Shown piece after piece: positions 44,986-53,719 of a DNA stretch of 64,000 nucleotides. The translations under genes were made by a program, and so were the position numbers. The DNA is from Bacillota bacterium (lineage in GTDB: Bacteria; Bacillota; Clostridia; Christensenellales; Aristaeellaceae), in the NCBI GenBank assembly GCA_023404715.1, contig JAEYAR010000205.1:34364-98363 (forward strand), written 5' to 3'. Position 1 is the stretch's first letter. Each line of letters begins with the position of its first letter. The notes beneath the pieces were generated by a model. It ran no database searches. It was not told the DNA's origin and saw only the letters and a list, made by a program, of their open reading frames with translations.

Positions 44986-45744
44986 TTAAATATGGATGTC
45001 CGTCTGGCGGTACTGCGCGGGCGATTTCCCCGTCATGCGCTTGAACGTCTTGGAAAAATGGGCCACATCCGAAAAGCCGACGAGGTCGGCGATCTCGTGA
45101 ATCTTGAGCGAGGGCTCGCAGAGCAGCTCTTTGGCGCGCTGCACCCGCAGGTTGTTCAAGATATCGAAGAACGTCTGCCCCAGGTGCTTGTTGATGAGCT
45201 TGGATAGGTGCCACTGGCTGACGTAGGTGTTGTCCGCCACGTCCGACAGGCGGATATGCTCTGTAAAGTGCGCGCGGATGTACTCCATCGCGGATTGAAC
45301 CACGAAGCTGGAGGCTTCGTCCCCCGCGGGCTCTTCCTCCGACGGGGCGCGCTCCTCCGGCGGCGCGAGCGCCCTTAGGCGGTTCACCATAAAGGTGATC
45401 GCCTCCTCCAGCTCGTTCATCTTGCTGGGTTTGAGCAGGTATCGAGCTACGCCCAGGTGAATCGCGCGCTGCGCGTATTCAAAGTCGCGATATGCGGTCA
45501 ACACGCTGATTTGCATGTTCGGCAGCTCGCTTTTGAGCGCGGCGATCATCGCCAGGCCGTCCATATTCGGCATCCGGATATCCGTGAAAAGGATGTCGGG
45601 CCGCTCGCGCCGCACGACGTGCACGCCCTCAAGCCCATCCATCGCCGTACAGGCGACCTCGCAGCCGTATTTTTCCCAGGGGATGACGCGCTGAAGTCCG
45701 CTGAGGATGATCTGCTCGTCGTCTACGAGCACGACCTTAAACAT
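44986..45744 (-). CDS. Response regulator, AraC family (short YesN type)
   Basis: A 252-residue regulator: receiver with D8-D9, phosphoacceptor D55 (ILFTDIRMPNMDG) and K105 (YLLKPSK), a Pro/Glu-rich linker, and a C-terminal AraC domain (RLSDVADNTYVSQWHLSKLI and KIHEIADLVGFSDVAHFSKTF, ending FKRMTGKSPAQYRQ). It lacks the long middle domain of the YesN protein at 719. Its promoter at 45808 also drives nagB-nagA, and the kinase and binding protein lie directly upstream. Confidence 0.95.
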   Translation of the reverse strand: MFKVVLVDDEQIILSGLQRVIPWEKYGCEVACTAMDGLEGVHVVRRERPDILFTDIRMPNMDGLAMIAALKSELPNMQISVLTAYRDFEYAQRAIHLGVARYLLKPSKMNELEEAITFMVNRLRALAPPEERAPSEEEPAGDEASSFVVQSAMEYIRAHFTEHIRLSDVADNTYVSQWHLSKLINKHLGQTFFDILNNLRVQRAKELLCEPSLKIHEIADLVGFSDVAHFSKTFKRMTGKSPAQYRQTDIHI

Positions 45745-45807
45745 TCGCTTCCCCTCCTGTTCATCGCCCTGTATCGCCGGGGCGCAAGCGAGAGACGCTC
45801 CCCTCCT

Positions 45808-45836
45808 AGTTTAGCCCCTGGAGGCACCGCTGTCAA
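45808..45836 (-). promoter_or_regulatory. Promoter of the regulator-nagB-nagA transcript
   Basis: On the - strand TTGACA (45831-45836), 17 bases, TAAACT (45808-45813). It lies in the 125-base gap after the binding-protein gene. Confidence 0.8.
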
Positions 45837-45869
45837 ACATTTCATGCTGTTTGCGCGATGTTTTTTCGT

Positions 45870-47084
45870 TTATTCGCCGAAGGGCAGCGCGGCGGAGAAG
45901 ATTTGGGCCCACGCCTCCTCCGCCGACAGGGAACCGTCTGCGATGCGGGGGATCGACGAAAACCAGACTTGGCGCGCCTGCGGATCCATGCGGTCCTGTA
46001 TGGGCTTATATTGGCATTCGCCGCTGCGCTCTAGCATCTCGAGGGAGGATTGGTAAAGCTTGCCGCCGAACGAAAAGGCGCTCAAGGCGGGGGCGTTATC
46101 CCCGGTAGTCAGATGGGCGAGCAGATCGACCGCCGCATCGCGGCGCGCAGGATCGCTCCAGGCTTTTTTTGAGATGTAAAACCCCATCGATGCGCCGGCG
46201 ATGACGGCGTTGGGGTGAGCATCCGCGCCGACTGCGGGAAAGGGCAGGAAGATCGTCGAATCCCAGTTGGCCTCCGGAATGCCGTTGGCAAACCAGGAGC
46301 CGTCGATCTGCATGGCGGCGCGCTTATCGCGGAACATCTGCGAGGTTACGGCCTCCGAGGTGGCGTTGACGTTGTCCGGGAATGCGCCCAGCTCGCAGAG
46401 CGTTCGGATGAGACGGGTGCCTTCGAGCCAGGAGTCCGGCAGCTCATCCAGCGTTTGGGGGCTGGCTTGGTAATCCGCCGCGCTGGAGGCGCTCAGGATC
46501 GTGGCCTCGGCGACGTAATGCGGGATGTCGGAGAAGGAAGCGGCGATGGGGACGATGCCGGCTTCCTTGAACTTCTCGATGGCGACGAGCAGCTTTTCCC
46601 AATCGGTGGGCAGCTCGACGCCGACCTGCTCAAACAGGTCTACGTTGCACACAAGCCCCTCCCAGTAGGAGCGGACGGGGATGGCGTATACCGTGCCGTC
46701 CGCCTCTGCGAGCACGGGATCGACGGGCAGGTTTAGATCCGGATACGCCGCGTTGATTTCCTCGATCGGGACGACCTTGCGAAGGATCGGCTTGCTGTCG
46801 CTCGTGCATGCGTAATAAAAGATCACGTCCGCTTCGTTCCCGGCGGCAAAATCGTTCAGTAAGCCGCCCTTAAAGGCTTCGTCGCCGGTCGAGGAGCTGT
46901 CTTCGACTTTGTTTCCCGTCTCTTCCTCCCAGGCCTTGAGCAGATTGACGTAGGTCTCGGCCGCGGCGTCCGTGCCGGCGAACGTGCTGATCGTCCGCAA
47001 GGTTACGCCGTCGGCGACCGACGGATAGCAGGCAAGCAGCCCGAGGGCCGCCGCGGCGAGCAGGGCAAGCCATTTGCGGTGCAT
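45870..47084 (-). CDS. Orphan sugar-binding protein (family 1 solute-binding)
   Basis: A 404-residue extracellular binding protein. The signal region ends LGLLAC-Y, a plausible lipobox with Cys19. The mature part follows the family 1 pattern: ISTFAGTDAAAETYVNLLKAWEEETGNKV, DSSSTGDEAFKGGLLNDFAAGNEADVIFYY, ALTDAYPV-like YAIPVRSYWEGLVCN, and MQIDGSWFANGIPEANW. No permease gene is nearby; it sits between a sensor kinase gene (21 bases upstream) and its regulator. That arrangement suggests it presents a sugar to the kinase rather than to an importer. Confidence 0.9.
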   Translation of the reverse strand: MHRKWLALLAAAALGLLACYPSVADGVTLRTISTFAGTDAAAETYVNLLKAWEEETGNKVEDSSSTGDEAFKGGLLNDFAAGNEADVIFYYACTSDSKPILRKVVPIEEINAAYPDLNLPVDPVLAEADGTVYAIPVRSYWEGLVCNVDLFEQVGVELPTDWEKLLVAIEKFKEAGIVPIAASFSDIPHYVAEATILSASSAADYQASPQTLDELPDSWLEGTRLIRTLCELGAFPDNVNATSEAVTSQMFRDKRAAMQIDGSWFANGIPEANWDSTIFLPFPAVGADAHPNAVIAGASMGFYISKKAWSDPARRDAAVDLLAHLTTGDNAPALSAFSFGGKLYQSSLEMLERSGECQYKPIQDRMDPQARQVWFSSIPRIADGSLSAEEAWAQIFSAALPFGE

Positions 47085-47105
47085 GTAGGCATTCTCCTTT
47101 CCAGG

Positions 47106-48824
47106 TCAGGCGTCCGGATCGAGCGGGATGACGATGCGCGCCAGCGTATCCCCCCGCTCGTCGGGCGAGATCGTCAGCCGCGCGTGCGGGCCGTAGATGA
47201 GGGCCAGACGCCGCGCGACGTTGCGGATGCCCAGGTGTTCGCTGTGCACGTCCGCATCGTCGTGCGCGAGCAGCATGCGGATGCGCTCTACGTCCTCCCC
47301 AGAAAGGCGGCGGCCGTTGTTGGTCACGTCGATGTGCAGACCGCCGTTTTGGGCGAAGACGCACAGGCGGATCCAGCCGCCGCCGGCCGGATTCAAGCCG
47401 TGCTCGACCGCATTCTCCAGCAGCGTCTGCACGACCATACGCGGTACGGGGATGGAGAGCAGCGCCTCGTCGATCTCCTTTTGCGCGGTCAGCTTTGCCC
47501 CGAAGCGCTGCTGAATAAAGTAAAAGTAGGCGTCCGCCACGTCGAGCTCATCGCGCAGCGGGACGAGGCGGTCGCCGCTGCGGTCCATGCTCGCGTTGAG
47601 CAGCACGCTGAGCGCCTCGATCATGGCGCTCACCGTCTGCGACCCCTCCATGCGGGATTGCCAATTGATCATCTCCAGCGCGTTGTTCAGGAAATGAGGG
47701 TTGATGCGGCTTTGCATGGCCTCGATGCGCGCATCGCGCAGGATGATCTCTTCTTTATAGGATTTTTCGATCAGCTCGTGAATTTGGAGGCTCATGGCGT
47801 TGAAGGAGCGGCCGAGCTGGCCGATTTCGTCCGCGCCCTGGATGGGCACGGTGACGCCCAACTCGCCCGTCTCCATGCGGCCCGCGGCCTGCGATAGGAT
47901 GCTCATGGGGCGCGTGATGCGCCGGTAAGCGAAGAGCAAAATCGTAGCGGCGACGGGCGCGAGCAGCAGGAGCAGCGCCGTCATCAGGCGCGAGAACTGC
48001 TCGACCTCGCTGTAGACGACCGACTTGGCTACGCTGACGCGGTAGCTGAACGTATAATCGTATTGCTGCGCGGTGTCGGCGCAGTAGATGGAGCCGTCCT
48101 GCTCGTAGAGCCCGACGCCCGCGCCGTCGGTGACGACGGGCGCCTCCCCATCGTACACGAAGGCGATATCGCCGAGCTGTAGATCGAGCCGCGAGCCGGA
48201 CCACAGCTGGCCGCCGCCCAGAAAGGGCGACAGGAGCCGATCCATATCGAGGCCGAGCACCAGCATGCCGAAGCGCTCCATGCGCTTGCTGTACAGATTT
48301 CGCACCAGATAGGGTACGCCGTGAACGTACGCAAAGTGGCAGCGCGTATCGAGCGTCTCGCCCAGCGCCAGGATGTCCCGCTGCGCATAGTTCAGGAACG
48401 CCTGCGTGCTTTCCAACGAATCGGAGGTCGACATGAGCTGATCCGGATCGTCGATCAGAAAGAACGTCGCGAACGTGACCGTGCGCTCGCGGGTGAACTT
48501 GAGTTCGATATACGAGCGGGACGTCTTATAAAAATCTACGTATTGCCCCCTGGCGCGGTATGCGTTTACCGCGTTTTCCAGCGTGTTGTCGTACGTCACA
48601 TCCCGGGCGAGGGCGAGCAAGCGGTCGACCTCCTGCAGGGTCATGAGCTGCGCGTGCTCGGCTGAGGCGGTAAGCAGCGCCTCGGTCTTGCGGCGCAGGG
48701 CGCCGAAGAAGACGTTGCCCATGTACGCGCCCAGCACGAGCGTGGGCACGAGCCAACAGAGCACGGCGATGGCGATGATGCGAAAGCGCAGCGTCTTGTA
48801 AAAGGCGCGCAGGCGCGTGAGCAT
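47106..48824 (-). CDS. Sensor histidine kinase, YesM type
   Basis: A 572-residue membrane kinase. A first helix (FRIIAIAVLCWLVPTLVLGAY, about residues 13-35) and a second (LMTALLLLLAPVAATILLFAY, about 280-302) bracket an extracellular domain of about 245 residues. HAMP follows, with ITRPMSILSQAAGRMETGELG. The kinase box is MQSRINPHFLNNALEMINWQ, and the ATPase has QTLLENAVEHGLNPAGGG and LGIRNVARRLALIYG. Its regulator is at 44986, separated by the binding-protein gene. The upstream aldo/keto reductase gene ends 28 bases before its start. Confidence 0.95.
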   Translation of the reverse strand: MLTRLRAFYKTLRFRIIAIAVLCWLVPTLVLGAYMGNVFFGALRRKTEALLTASAEHAQLMTLQEVDRLLALARDVTYDNTLENAVNAYRARGQYVDFYKTSRSYIELKFTRERTVTFATFFLIDDPDQLMSTSDSLESTQAFLNYAQRDILALGETLDTRCHFAYVHGVPYLVRNLYSKRMERFGMLVLGLDMDRLLSPFLGGGQLWSGSRLDLQLGDIAFVYDGEAPVVTDGAGVGLYEQDGSIYCADTAQQYDYTFSYRVSVAKSVVYSEVEQFSRLMTALLLLLAPVAATILLFAYRRITRPMSILSQAAGRMETGELGVTVPIQGADEIGQLGRSFNAMSLQIHELIEKSYKEEIILRDARIEAMQSRINPHFLNNALEMINWQSRMEGSQTVSAMIEALSVLLNASMDRSGDRLVPLRDELDVADAYFYFIQQRFGAKLTAQKEIDEALLSIPVPRMVVQTLLENAVEHGLNPAGGGWIRLCVFAQNGGLHIDVTNNGRRLSGEDVERIRMLLAHDDADVHSEHLGIRNVARRLALIYGPHARLTISPDERGDTLARIVIPLDPDA

Positions 48825-48852
48825 GGAGGCTCCCTCCCTCGGGCATGGCCCT

Positions 48853-49872
48853 TTACGCTTGGCGGGCGACCGCCTCGCGATAGTACTTTAAATGGCCGGG
48901 CAACGTGTCAAAGGGCTTCAGCCCGTAGGGGCAGCGCGCAGCGCAGGCCCCGCAGCGCGTGCACTGCTCGATGTGCGCCATGCGCTCCTGCCAATCGGTT
49001 TTAAGCCAACGCTCGGTGGGGGAACGCTGCAGCAGCTGCGTCATGCGGTTGGCCATGTCGATGGGGATGCCGGCGGGGCAGGGCAGGCAGTAGCCGCAGC
49101 CCCGGCAGAAAGAGCCCGCCAGCTCGCGCCGGTCGGCCTCGATGCGCGTGCGCAGGGCTTCGTCCAGCGCGGGCGGATTGCTTTCGAGGGCGATAAACTG
49201 ATCGAGCTCGCCTTCGCGCTGGATCCCCCAGATGGGCACGGCGTGCGCGAACGTGCGAAGGAACGCAAAGGGCAGGGCCGCATCCGTCACGAGGCCGCCG
49301 GACAGCCCCTTCATCGCGATAAAGCCCATGCCCGCCTGACCGCACCTTTGAACCATGTCTACGTCCGCGTCGGTCGCCAGGTGGTTGAAGGGGTATTGCA
49401 GCGTGTCGTACAGACCGGAATCGATCGCCTCCCTCGCGCGCTCTAGGCTGTGCTGCGAGATGCCGATGCAGCGGATCTTGCCCTCGGCTTTGGCCCGGAG
49501 CGCCGCGTCGTACAGGCCGTCCGCCCCGCCGGGGCGCGGCACAAAATCGGGATTGTGAAACTGATAGACGTCGATGTAGGATGTGTTCAGGGCGTTTAGG
49601 CTCGTTTCAAGGTCGCTGAAAAAGCCCTCGGCGGTCTTGGCGGCGGTCTTGGTCGCCAGAATCACCTGCCCGCGCACGCCGGCCAACGCGCGGCCGACCT
49701 TTTCCTCGCTGTCCGAGTAGGCGCGGGCGGTGTCAAAAAAGGTGACGCCCGCGTCAAACGCGCGGCGCACGAGGAACGCGGCGTCGGGAACCGATAGGCG
49801 CTGAATGGGCAAGCAACCGAAACCCATCCGCGTTACGGTGAGCCCCGGGCGCTTCCAGGTGATCTTCTCCAT
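48853..49872 (-). CDS. Aldo/keto reductase with ferredoxin domain
   Basis: A 339-residue enzyme: an aldo/keto reductase barrel with the catalytic set Asp-Tyr-Lys-His (FFDTARAYSDSEEKVG, ILATKTAAK, VYQFHNPDF) and a C-terminal 4Fe-4S segment (C-x2-C-x2-C-x3-P in CRGCGYCLPCPAG and C-x2-C-x2-C-x3-C-P in CTRCGACAARCPYG). Such fused enzymes are common in anaerobes and probably use ferredoxin-level electrons; substrate unknown. A second member lies at 54324. The extended -10 at 49909 is its likely promoter; the kinase gene follows after 28 bases. Confidence 0.93.
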   Translation of the reverse strand: MEKITWKRPGLTVTRMGFGCLPIQRLSVPDAAFLVRRAFDAGVTFFDTARAYSDSEEKVGRALAGVRGQVILATKTAAKTAEGFFSDLETSLNALNTSYIDVYQFHNPDFVPRPGGADGLYDAALRAKAEGKIRCIGISQHSLERAREAIDSGLYDTLQYPFNHLATDADVDMVQRCGQAGMGFIAMKGLSGGLVTDAALPFAFLRTFAHAVPIWGIQREGELDQFIALESNPPALDEALRTRIEADRRELAGSFCRGCGYCLPCPAGIPIDMANRMTQLLQRSPTERWLKTDWQERMAHIEQCTRCGACAARCPYGLKPFDTLPGHLKYYREAVARQA

Positions 49873-49908
49873 GTTATGATCAGGCTCCTCTTGTTGTTTT
49901 CTGCATTC

Positions 49909-49917
49909 ATTATACCA
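49909..49917 (-). promoter_or_regulatory. Extended -10 promoter of the aldo/keto reductase gene
   Basis: On the - strand TGGTATAAT, with a weak TTTCGC 17 bases upstream. It lies 37 bases before the ATG. The remaining gap to 50102 has a possible + promoter, TTGCAT (50018-50023) and TTTATC (50041-50046), for mgtC. Confidence 0.6.
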
Positions 49918-50101
49918 TGAAACGAAAACGAGCGAAACCTCACATTGGCTGCATCCCGCCCCTTTTTATCCCAGCGGACGTAGGCGCCCGCCTTTTACAC
50001 GGAAAAAGAAGGACTTTTTGCATGGCGTGTGCAATACTTGTTTATCTAAGCCGATGCGAACGCGGCGTAAAACAAACAACACGGAGGAGGAATGCACCGC
50101 A

Positions 50102-50788
50102 ATGGAATGGTGGGAGATTATTTTGCGGCTGGGCGTGTCGGTTCTGCTCGGCGGGATCATCGGCGTAGAGCGCGAGCGGCGCAACCGCCCTGCGGGCATG
50201 CGCACGCATGTACTGGTCTGCGTCGGCGCGACGGTGATCGCCGTGCTCGAGAGCCTCATCATGTCGGCCACGATCGAGATCAACCAATCCGGCGATTCTA
50301 CGGGCATCGGGGTCAGCCTCGGCCGCATGAGCGCGCAGGTGATCAGCGGCATCGGCTTTCTGGGCGCGGGCACGATTTTCATCGCCAAAAAGCGCATCGC
50401 GGGCCTGACGACGGCGGCTTCCCTTTGGAACTCCGCCTGCATCGGGCTCGCGATCGGCATGGGATATTACATTTTGGGCATTTCGGCCTGCCTGATCGTC
50501 ATCGTGGTGCTGGCGCTGCTGCAGCGCGTCGTGCACGTTAATACGCTCAAAAACGTGGAGGTCATGTTCATCCACCGGGTGGAGACGTTGGCCTTCATCA
50601 ATACCTACTTTCAGGAGATGGGCGTGAAGGTCCTGGACGTGGACTTTCACGTAGAGAACAAGGAAGGGCGCAACCTCTATACCAACCTCTACTCGCTGGA
50701 CATGCCCAGCCACACGTCCTATGTGGATATCGTCAACCGCCTCTCCGAGCATACGAACATCCAGTCCGTCCGGACGCGGAATATGTAA
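50102..50788 (+). CDS. MgtC/SapB family membrane protein
   Basis: A 228-residue protein. The N-terminal membrane domain has the MgtC hallmark LLGGIIGVERERRNRPAGMRTHVLVCVGATVIAV, then RMSAQVISGIGFLGAGTIF and GLTTAASLWNSACIGLAIGMGYY. The last 75 residues are an ACT-like soluble domain. MgtC proteins help survival under Mg limitation or acid, partly by acting on the ATP synthase in some pathogens. GAGGAGG lies 11 bases before ATG 50102; the earlier in-frame ATG at 50018 overlaps the candidate promoter. Confidence 0.95.
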   Translation: MEWWEIILRLGVSVLLGGIIGVERERRNRPAGMRTHVLVCVGATVIAVLESLIMSATIEINQSGDSTGIGVSLGRMSAQVISGIGFLGAGTIFIAKKRIAGLTTAASLWNSACIGLAIGMGYYILGISACLIVIVVLALLQRVVHVNTLKNVEVMFIHRVETLAFINTYFQEMGVKVLDVDFHVENKEGRNLYTNLYSLDMPSHTSYVDIVNRLSEHTNIQSVRTRNM

Positions 50789-50810
50789 AGGGATTTGGCA
50801 TAGCCGCCGC

Positions 50811-50860
50811 GCCGGGCGCATCGAGCCAAGAGCTCTATGCGTCCGGCAGGGGCTTTTTTG
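50811..50860 (+). terminator. Terminator after mgtC
   Basis: GCCGGGCGCAT (50811-50821) and ATGCGTCCGGC (50837-50847) form an 11-bp stem with one G-T pair; six T follow at 50854-50859. Confidence 0.8.
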
Positions 50861-50951
50861 TTTTTGTAAAAAGCAAAAAGAAAGCCCCAACCTTATCCCC
50901 CCTTGCGCTGTCTAACGCGTATAACGCCAATGCAAGAGGAAGTGCTCAAGG

Positions 50952-52025
50952 ATGAAAAAAGGGGCTATCATGCTGCTACTGTGTCTGACGCTGACGCCGG
51001 CCGCGGCTTTTGCGGACACGCTGGCGCAGATGCGGGAAGCTTTGCCGGGCAGCGTAACGTTCAGGATCGACGGGCGGCCGGTCGCGGTGCCGGTGCTGTT
51101 GCCGGAGGGGGAGGCGCTGCCCATCGTGCAGGCGCGCACGCGCTGCGATCTGGACGAGCGGGCGGTGAACGCGCAGTACCCCTCGCGATACCCCCTACAG
51201 TACGGCGGGCGCCCCGCACCATCGATCTACGTGGATAGGTGGGCGGGAGCGGGCGAAGACCGCCCCCAGCCGCCCCGGGGCGCGCAGCGCGGCTGGGGGC
51301 TGGCGCTGCCCGAGGGGTGCGACGTGCCCGGTCACCGGCCAGCGGAGATCATGCAAGACATGCTGCGGCTCGCCGGAGCCGAGGACGCGGACGTGCGCGC
51401 GCTGTATCAGATCGCAAGCTCCGCCGCACGCTTGCAGGGCGACGCCCTGCCGTCCTTCGGCGGCATGTGGCAAACGCAGTTTGAACAGTGGATCGAGGGC
51501 GCGCCCCTCTTCGCCGCGTTTTACCGCCCGACGAAGGAATGGAAGATGGGCTGGGCCGATGTGGAGGGGACGCGCCGCTACCTCTTTTGGCCCTATCAGC
51601 AGATCCGCCTGAACATGCGCGCGGAGGACGATTTGACCGCGAGCGTCTATATGCTGTTTGAAGCAGAGCGCTGGCTTTCGGCGGATACCGAGCTGGCGCC
51701 GTTCGAGGCGGTCCTTCGCACCGTGCAGGCGCGCATCGACGAGGGCGGACTTCGCTCGGTGCATGCCCTGCGACTGGGGTATACCAACCTCGTCGCCGCC
51801 GGGACGGATCGCCCGGCGGACAACGCGCAGCGCGTGCATGTGCTCGTGCCGGCCTGGCAGGTGCTGGGATACGATACAAAGGATTCGCTAGAAAGCGTAT
51901 TGGAGCTATATACGGCCCCCGGCGGGGAGGCGCTTTTCGTACAGGGGAATACAGAAGGATGCCTTGCGGAGCTGCGCATCGACGCGCGCAACGCCTGCGT
52001 ACTGGCGGATTACCGGTATGAGTGA
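50952..52025 (+). CDS. Secreted protein of unknown function
   Basis: A 357-residue protein that I do not recognise. It has a clear signal peptide (KKGAIMLLLCLTLTPAAAFA, cleavage after A-F-A near residue 21) and no anchor. The mature part contains about 95 residues ending in a Pro-rich stretch, a central region with aromatic motifs (WQTQFEQWIEG, PTKEWKMGWADVEG, YLFWPYQQI) and a C-terminal VHVLVPAWQVLGYDTK. Such layouts occur in uncharacterised surface-stress proteins of Clostridia, but no family is claimed. AGAGGAAG lies 10 bases upstream of the ATG. It is convergent with the nitroreductase gene. Confidence 0.7.
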   Translation: MKKGAIMLLLCLTLTPAAAFADTLAQMREALPGSVTFRIDGRPVAVPVLLPEGEALPIVQARTRCDLDERAVNAQYPSRYPLQYGGRPAPSIYVDRWAGAGEDRPQPPRGAQRGWGLALPEGCDVPGHRPAEIMQDMLRLAGAEDADVRALYQIASSAARLQGDALPSFGGMWQTQFEQWIEGAPLFAAFYRPTKEWKMGWADVEGTRRYLFWPYQQIRLNMRAEDDLTASVYMLFEAERWLSADTELAPFEAVLRTVQARIDEGGLRSVHALRLGYTNLVAAGTDRPADNAQRVHVLVPAWQVLGYDTKDSLESVLELYTAPGGEALFVQGNTEGCLAELRIDARNACVLADYRYE

Positions 52026-52052
52026 GCGCGGGGGGCGATGCGTTCCCCAGTG

Positions 52053-52829
52053 TCAGAGCTCACGGACGCGGGCCGGCTCCTTTTGCGCGGTCCGACGGTA
52101 GGCGACGGCCGAATACCCCAGCACCAGCGTCGTTACGGCCTTTTCGCCGCGCCCTAAGCCGAGGCCTTTGCGAAGAGAGCGGCTATGGTTGACGGCGGCG
52201 GAGAAAAAACCGCTGTACAGCACGCCCAGGCCGCAGGCCTCCGCCGTCAAGGCCATGTTGGCGGCCGCAAGGGCCCCGTCCACTTGGCTGCGCGAGACGA
52301 TCACGATCGCCGCAGGGGCCTTCTTAAAGAAAAAATGGTCGTCGATCCGCATGCGCTTGGCCGTCGCGTTCAAAAGCCTCGCCAGAGGGAGCAGACGCCT
52401 GAACAGACGGACCGCCGCTTTTTCAAAGCGCGCCAGCCCGCTCTGCAGCACGATGAAGGATACGCCCTGCGCGTTCCCGCCGGTTGGCGTCAGCCGCCCG
52501 GCCTCGACGATCTGCGCGAGGGTTTCCTGCGCGACCGGCCGGGCGGTGAACTGGCGAATGCTTCTTCGGGTTTTGATGGCTGCGAGGAGCGTTTGCGGAT
52601 CTAGGACGGTCGGCGCGTCGATTTCGACCGGAGGCTCGTTAAAGCCGGTCATGCTCACGGCGTTTTTCGGGCAGATGGCGACGCAATGGCCGCACAGGAT
52701 ACAATCCTGCCCCAAGATATGCGCCTTCTGATCCTCAATCGAAATGTTGTTCGCGGGGCAGTCCTTCCGGCACAGACCGCAGCCGACGCATTTTGCGGGA
52801 TCAACCCGGATCATATGCTCTGTTTTCAT
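52053..52829 (-). CDS. Nitroreductase family protein with N-terminal ferredoxin
   Basis: A 258-residue fusion. Residues 14-60 carry two 4Fe-4S motifs (CVGCGLCRKDCPA and CILCGHCVAICPK). The rest is an FMN nitroreductase fold: IKTRRSIRQFTARPV, RLTPTGGNAQGVSFIV, and a late ACGLGVLYSGFF. The ferredoxin part likely feeds electrons to FMN. Its ribosome site GGAGG lies within the end of the EFR1 gene, 6 bases upstream, so the two are co-translated and share the TetR-controlled promoter. Confidence 0.93.
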   Translation of the reverse strand: MKTEHMIRVDPAKCVGCGLCRKDCPANNISIEDQKAHILGQDCILCGHCVAICPKNAVSMTGFNEPPVEIDAPTVLDPQTLLAAIKTRRSIRQFTARPVAQETLAQIVEAGRLTPTGGNAQGVSFIVLQSGLARFEKAAVRLFRRLLPLARLLNATAKRMRIDDHFFFKKAPAAIVIVSRSQVDGALAAANMALTAEACGLGVLYSGFFSAAVNHSRSLRKGLGLGRGEKAVTTLVLGYSAVAYRRTAQKEPARVREL

Positions 52830-52835
52830 GCAAAC

Positions 52836-53609
52836 TTAACCTCCGTCTTTTTGGCTCAGAGATTCGTCCGGGATATAATGATGATGCCGTCCCTTGGACT
52901 GGGACTTATAGGCGATGGCCTGCGTAGGGCACAGGGCGATACAGGCCATACAGTGCGTACAGCGTCCATTCCAGACGGGCCTGCCCTCAGCGATGCGGAT
53001 ATTATTGAGCGGGCATTGTTTCGCGCATTTACCGCAGGAGACGCAGCGGTCGGATACGTGAAACCCTTTATCGCGTACGAAGAGCGCGTAGAAGAGGGGG
53101 TTTACCGGGCCGCTTTCCAGCCTGTCTCGCAGGGATATGGGCGCCCCTTCTAAGCGAGCGCCGGAGCGTATTCGCTCCGCGAGCTCGGCGACGCGCGGCT
53201 TTGCCTCTTCGATGATCTGCGCGCACTGGGCTTCGTCCGGCGTCGGAAAAAGGGCCAGGTAGTTTTCCGGCATGCGCACCGGGGCCAGCCCGCAAAAGCG
53301 CCAGCGCTTTTGCGCACAGAGCCTTTGCGCGTAAGCAGCCGCGTTTCCGCAGCCGCCCCCGCACGTCAAGACAAAGTAAGCGTCGCGATTGCCGCTGAAC
53401 GCGCTTTCCACTATCCATCGCTCTACGACCTTTGGCATCCGCCAGGCGTACGTCGGCAGGACGAAGACGAACGGCCGCTCGGAGAAAAAGGCGCATTTCT
53501 CCCCCTTTTGTAAGCAAGCGTTGATCGACTTGAGGTCGTCTTCGATTGCATCCGCGATCTGTCTGGCTACGAAACGGCTGTTTCCGGTACCGCTAAAATA
53601 GAAAACCAT
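52836..53609 (-). CDS. EFR1-type flavodoxin-ferredoxin protein
   Basis: A 257-residue protein of the EFR1 kind. The flavodoxin half opens VFYFSGTGNSRFVARQIADAI, the FMN phosphate loop, with FVFVLPTYAWRMP and VLTCGGGCGNAAAYAQ further on. The C-terminal ferredoxin has C-x2-C-x2-C-x3-C-P twice (CVSCGKCAKQCPL, CTHCMACIALCPT). It likely passes electrons between FMN and clusters, for instance to the nitroreductase encoded next. GGGGGAGG precedes ATG 53609; a frame extending to 53714 would begin beyond the promoter. Confidence 0.92.
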   Translation of the reverse strand: MVFYFSGTGNSRFVARQIADAIEDDLKSINACLQKGEKCAFFSERPFVFVLPTYAWRMPKVVERWIVESAFSGNRDAYFVLTCGGGCGNAAAYAQRLCAQKRWRFCGLAPVRMPENYLALFPTPDEAQCAQIIEEAKPRVAELAERIRSGARLEGAPISLRDRLESGPVNPLFYALFVRDKGFHVSDRCVSCGKCAKQCPLNNIRIAEGRPVWNGRCTHCMACIALCPTQAIAYKSQSKGRHHHYIPDESLSQKDGG

Positions 53610-53622
53610 GAGATCCTCCCCC

Positions 53623-53651
53623 TTGACAGAAATACGGGCGTCCGATATGAT
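53623..53651 (+). promoter_or_regulatory. Promoter of the TetR gene
   Basis: TTGACA (53623-53628), 17 bases, TATGAT (53646-53651). The -10 lies in the left arm of the operator palindrome. Confidence 0.8.
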
Positions 53652-53667
53652 ACATATTGTATCATAT
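53645..53667. promoter_or_regulatory. TetR operator: 23-bp palindrome
   Basis: Perfect 10-base arms ATATGATACA and TGTATCATAT around TAT. It covers the -10 boxes of both divergent promoters. A third half-site GTATCAT overlaps the tetR start codon (53715-53721). Confidence 0.85.
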
Positions 53668-53683
53668 GGGGCGTTGATGTCAA
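53656..53683 (-). promoter_or_regulatory. Promoter of the EFR1-nitroreductase operon
   Basis: On the - strand TTGACA (53678-53683), 16 bases, TACAAT (53656-53661). It faces the tetR promoter and shares the operator. Confidence 0.75.
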
Positions 53684-53719
53684 TCCGGCAGCCTGAGACA
53701 AAACGGGGGTTCATGTATC

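Noticed and set aside
48892..49446. Frame of 184 codons on the + strand within the aldo/keto reductase gene
   Set aside because: Antisense shadow; the - strand frame has the full catalytic and cluster motifs.
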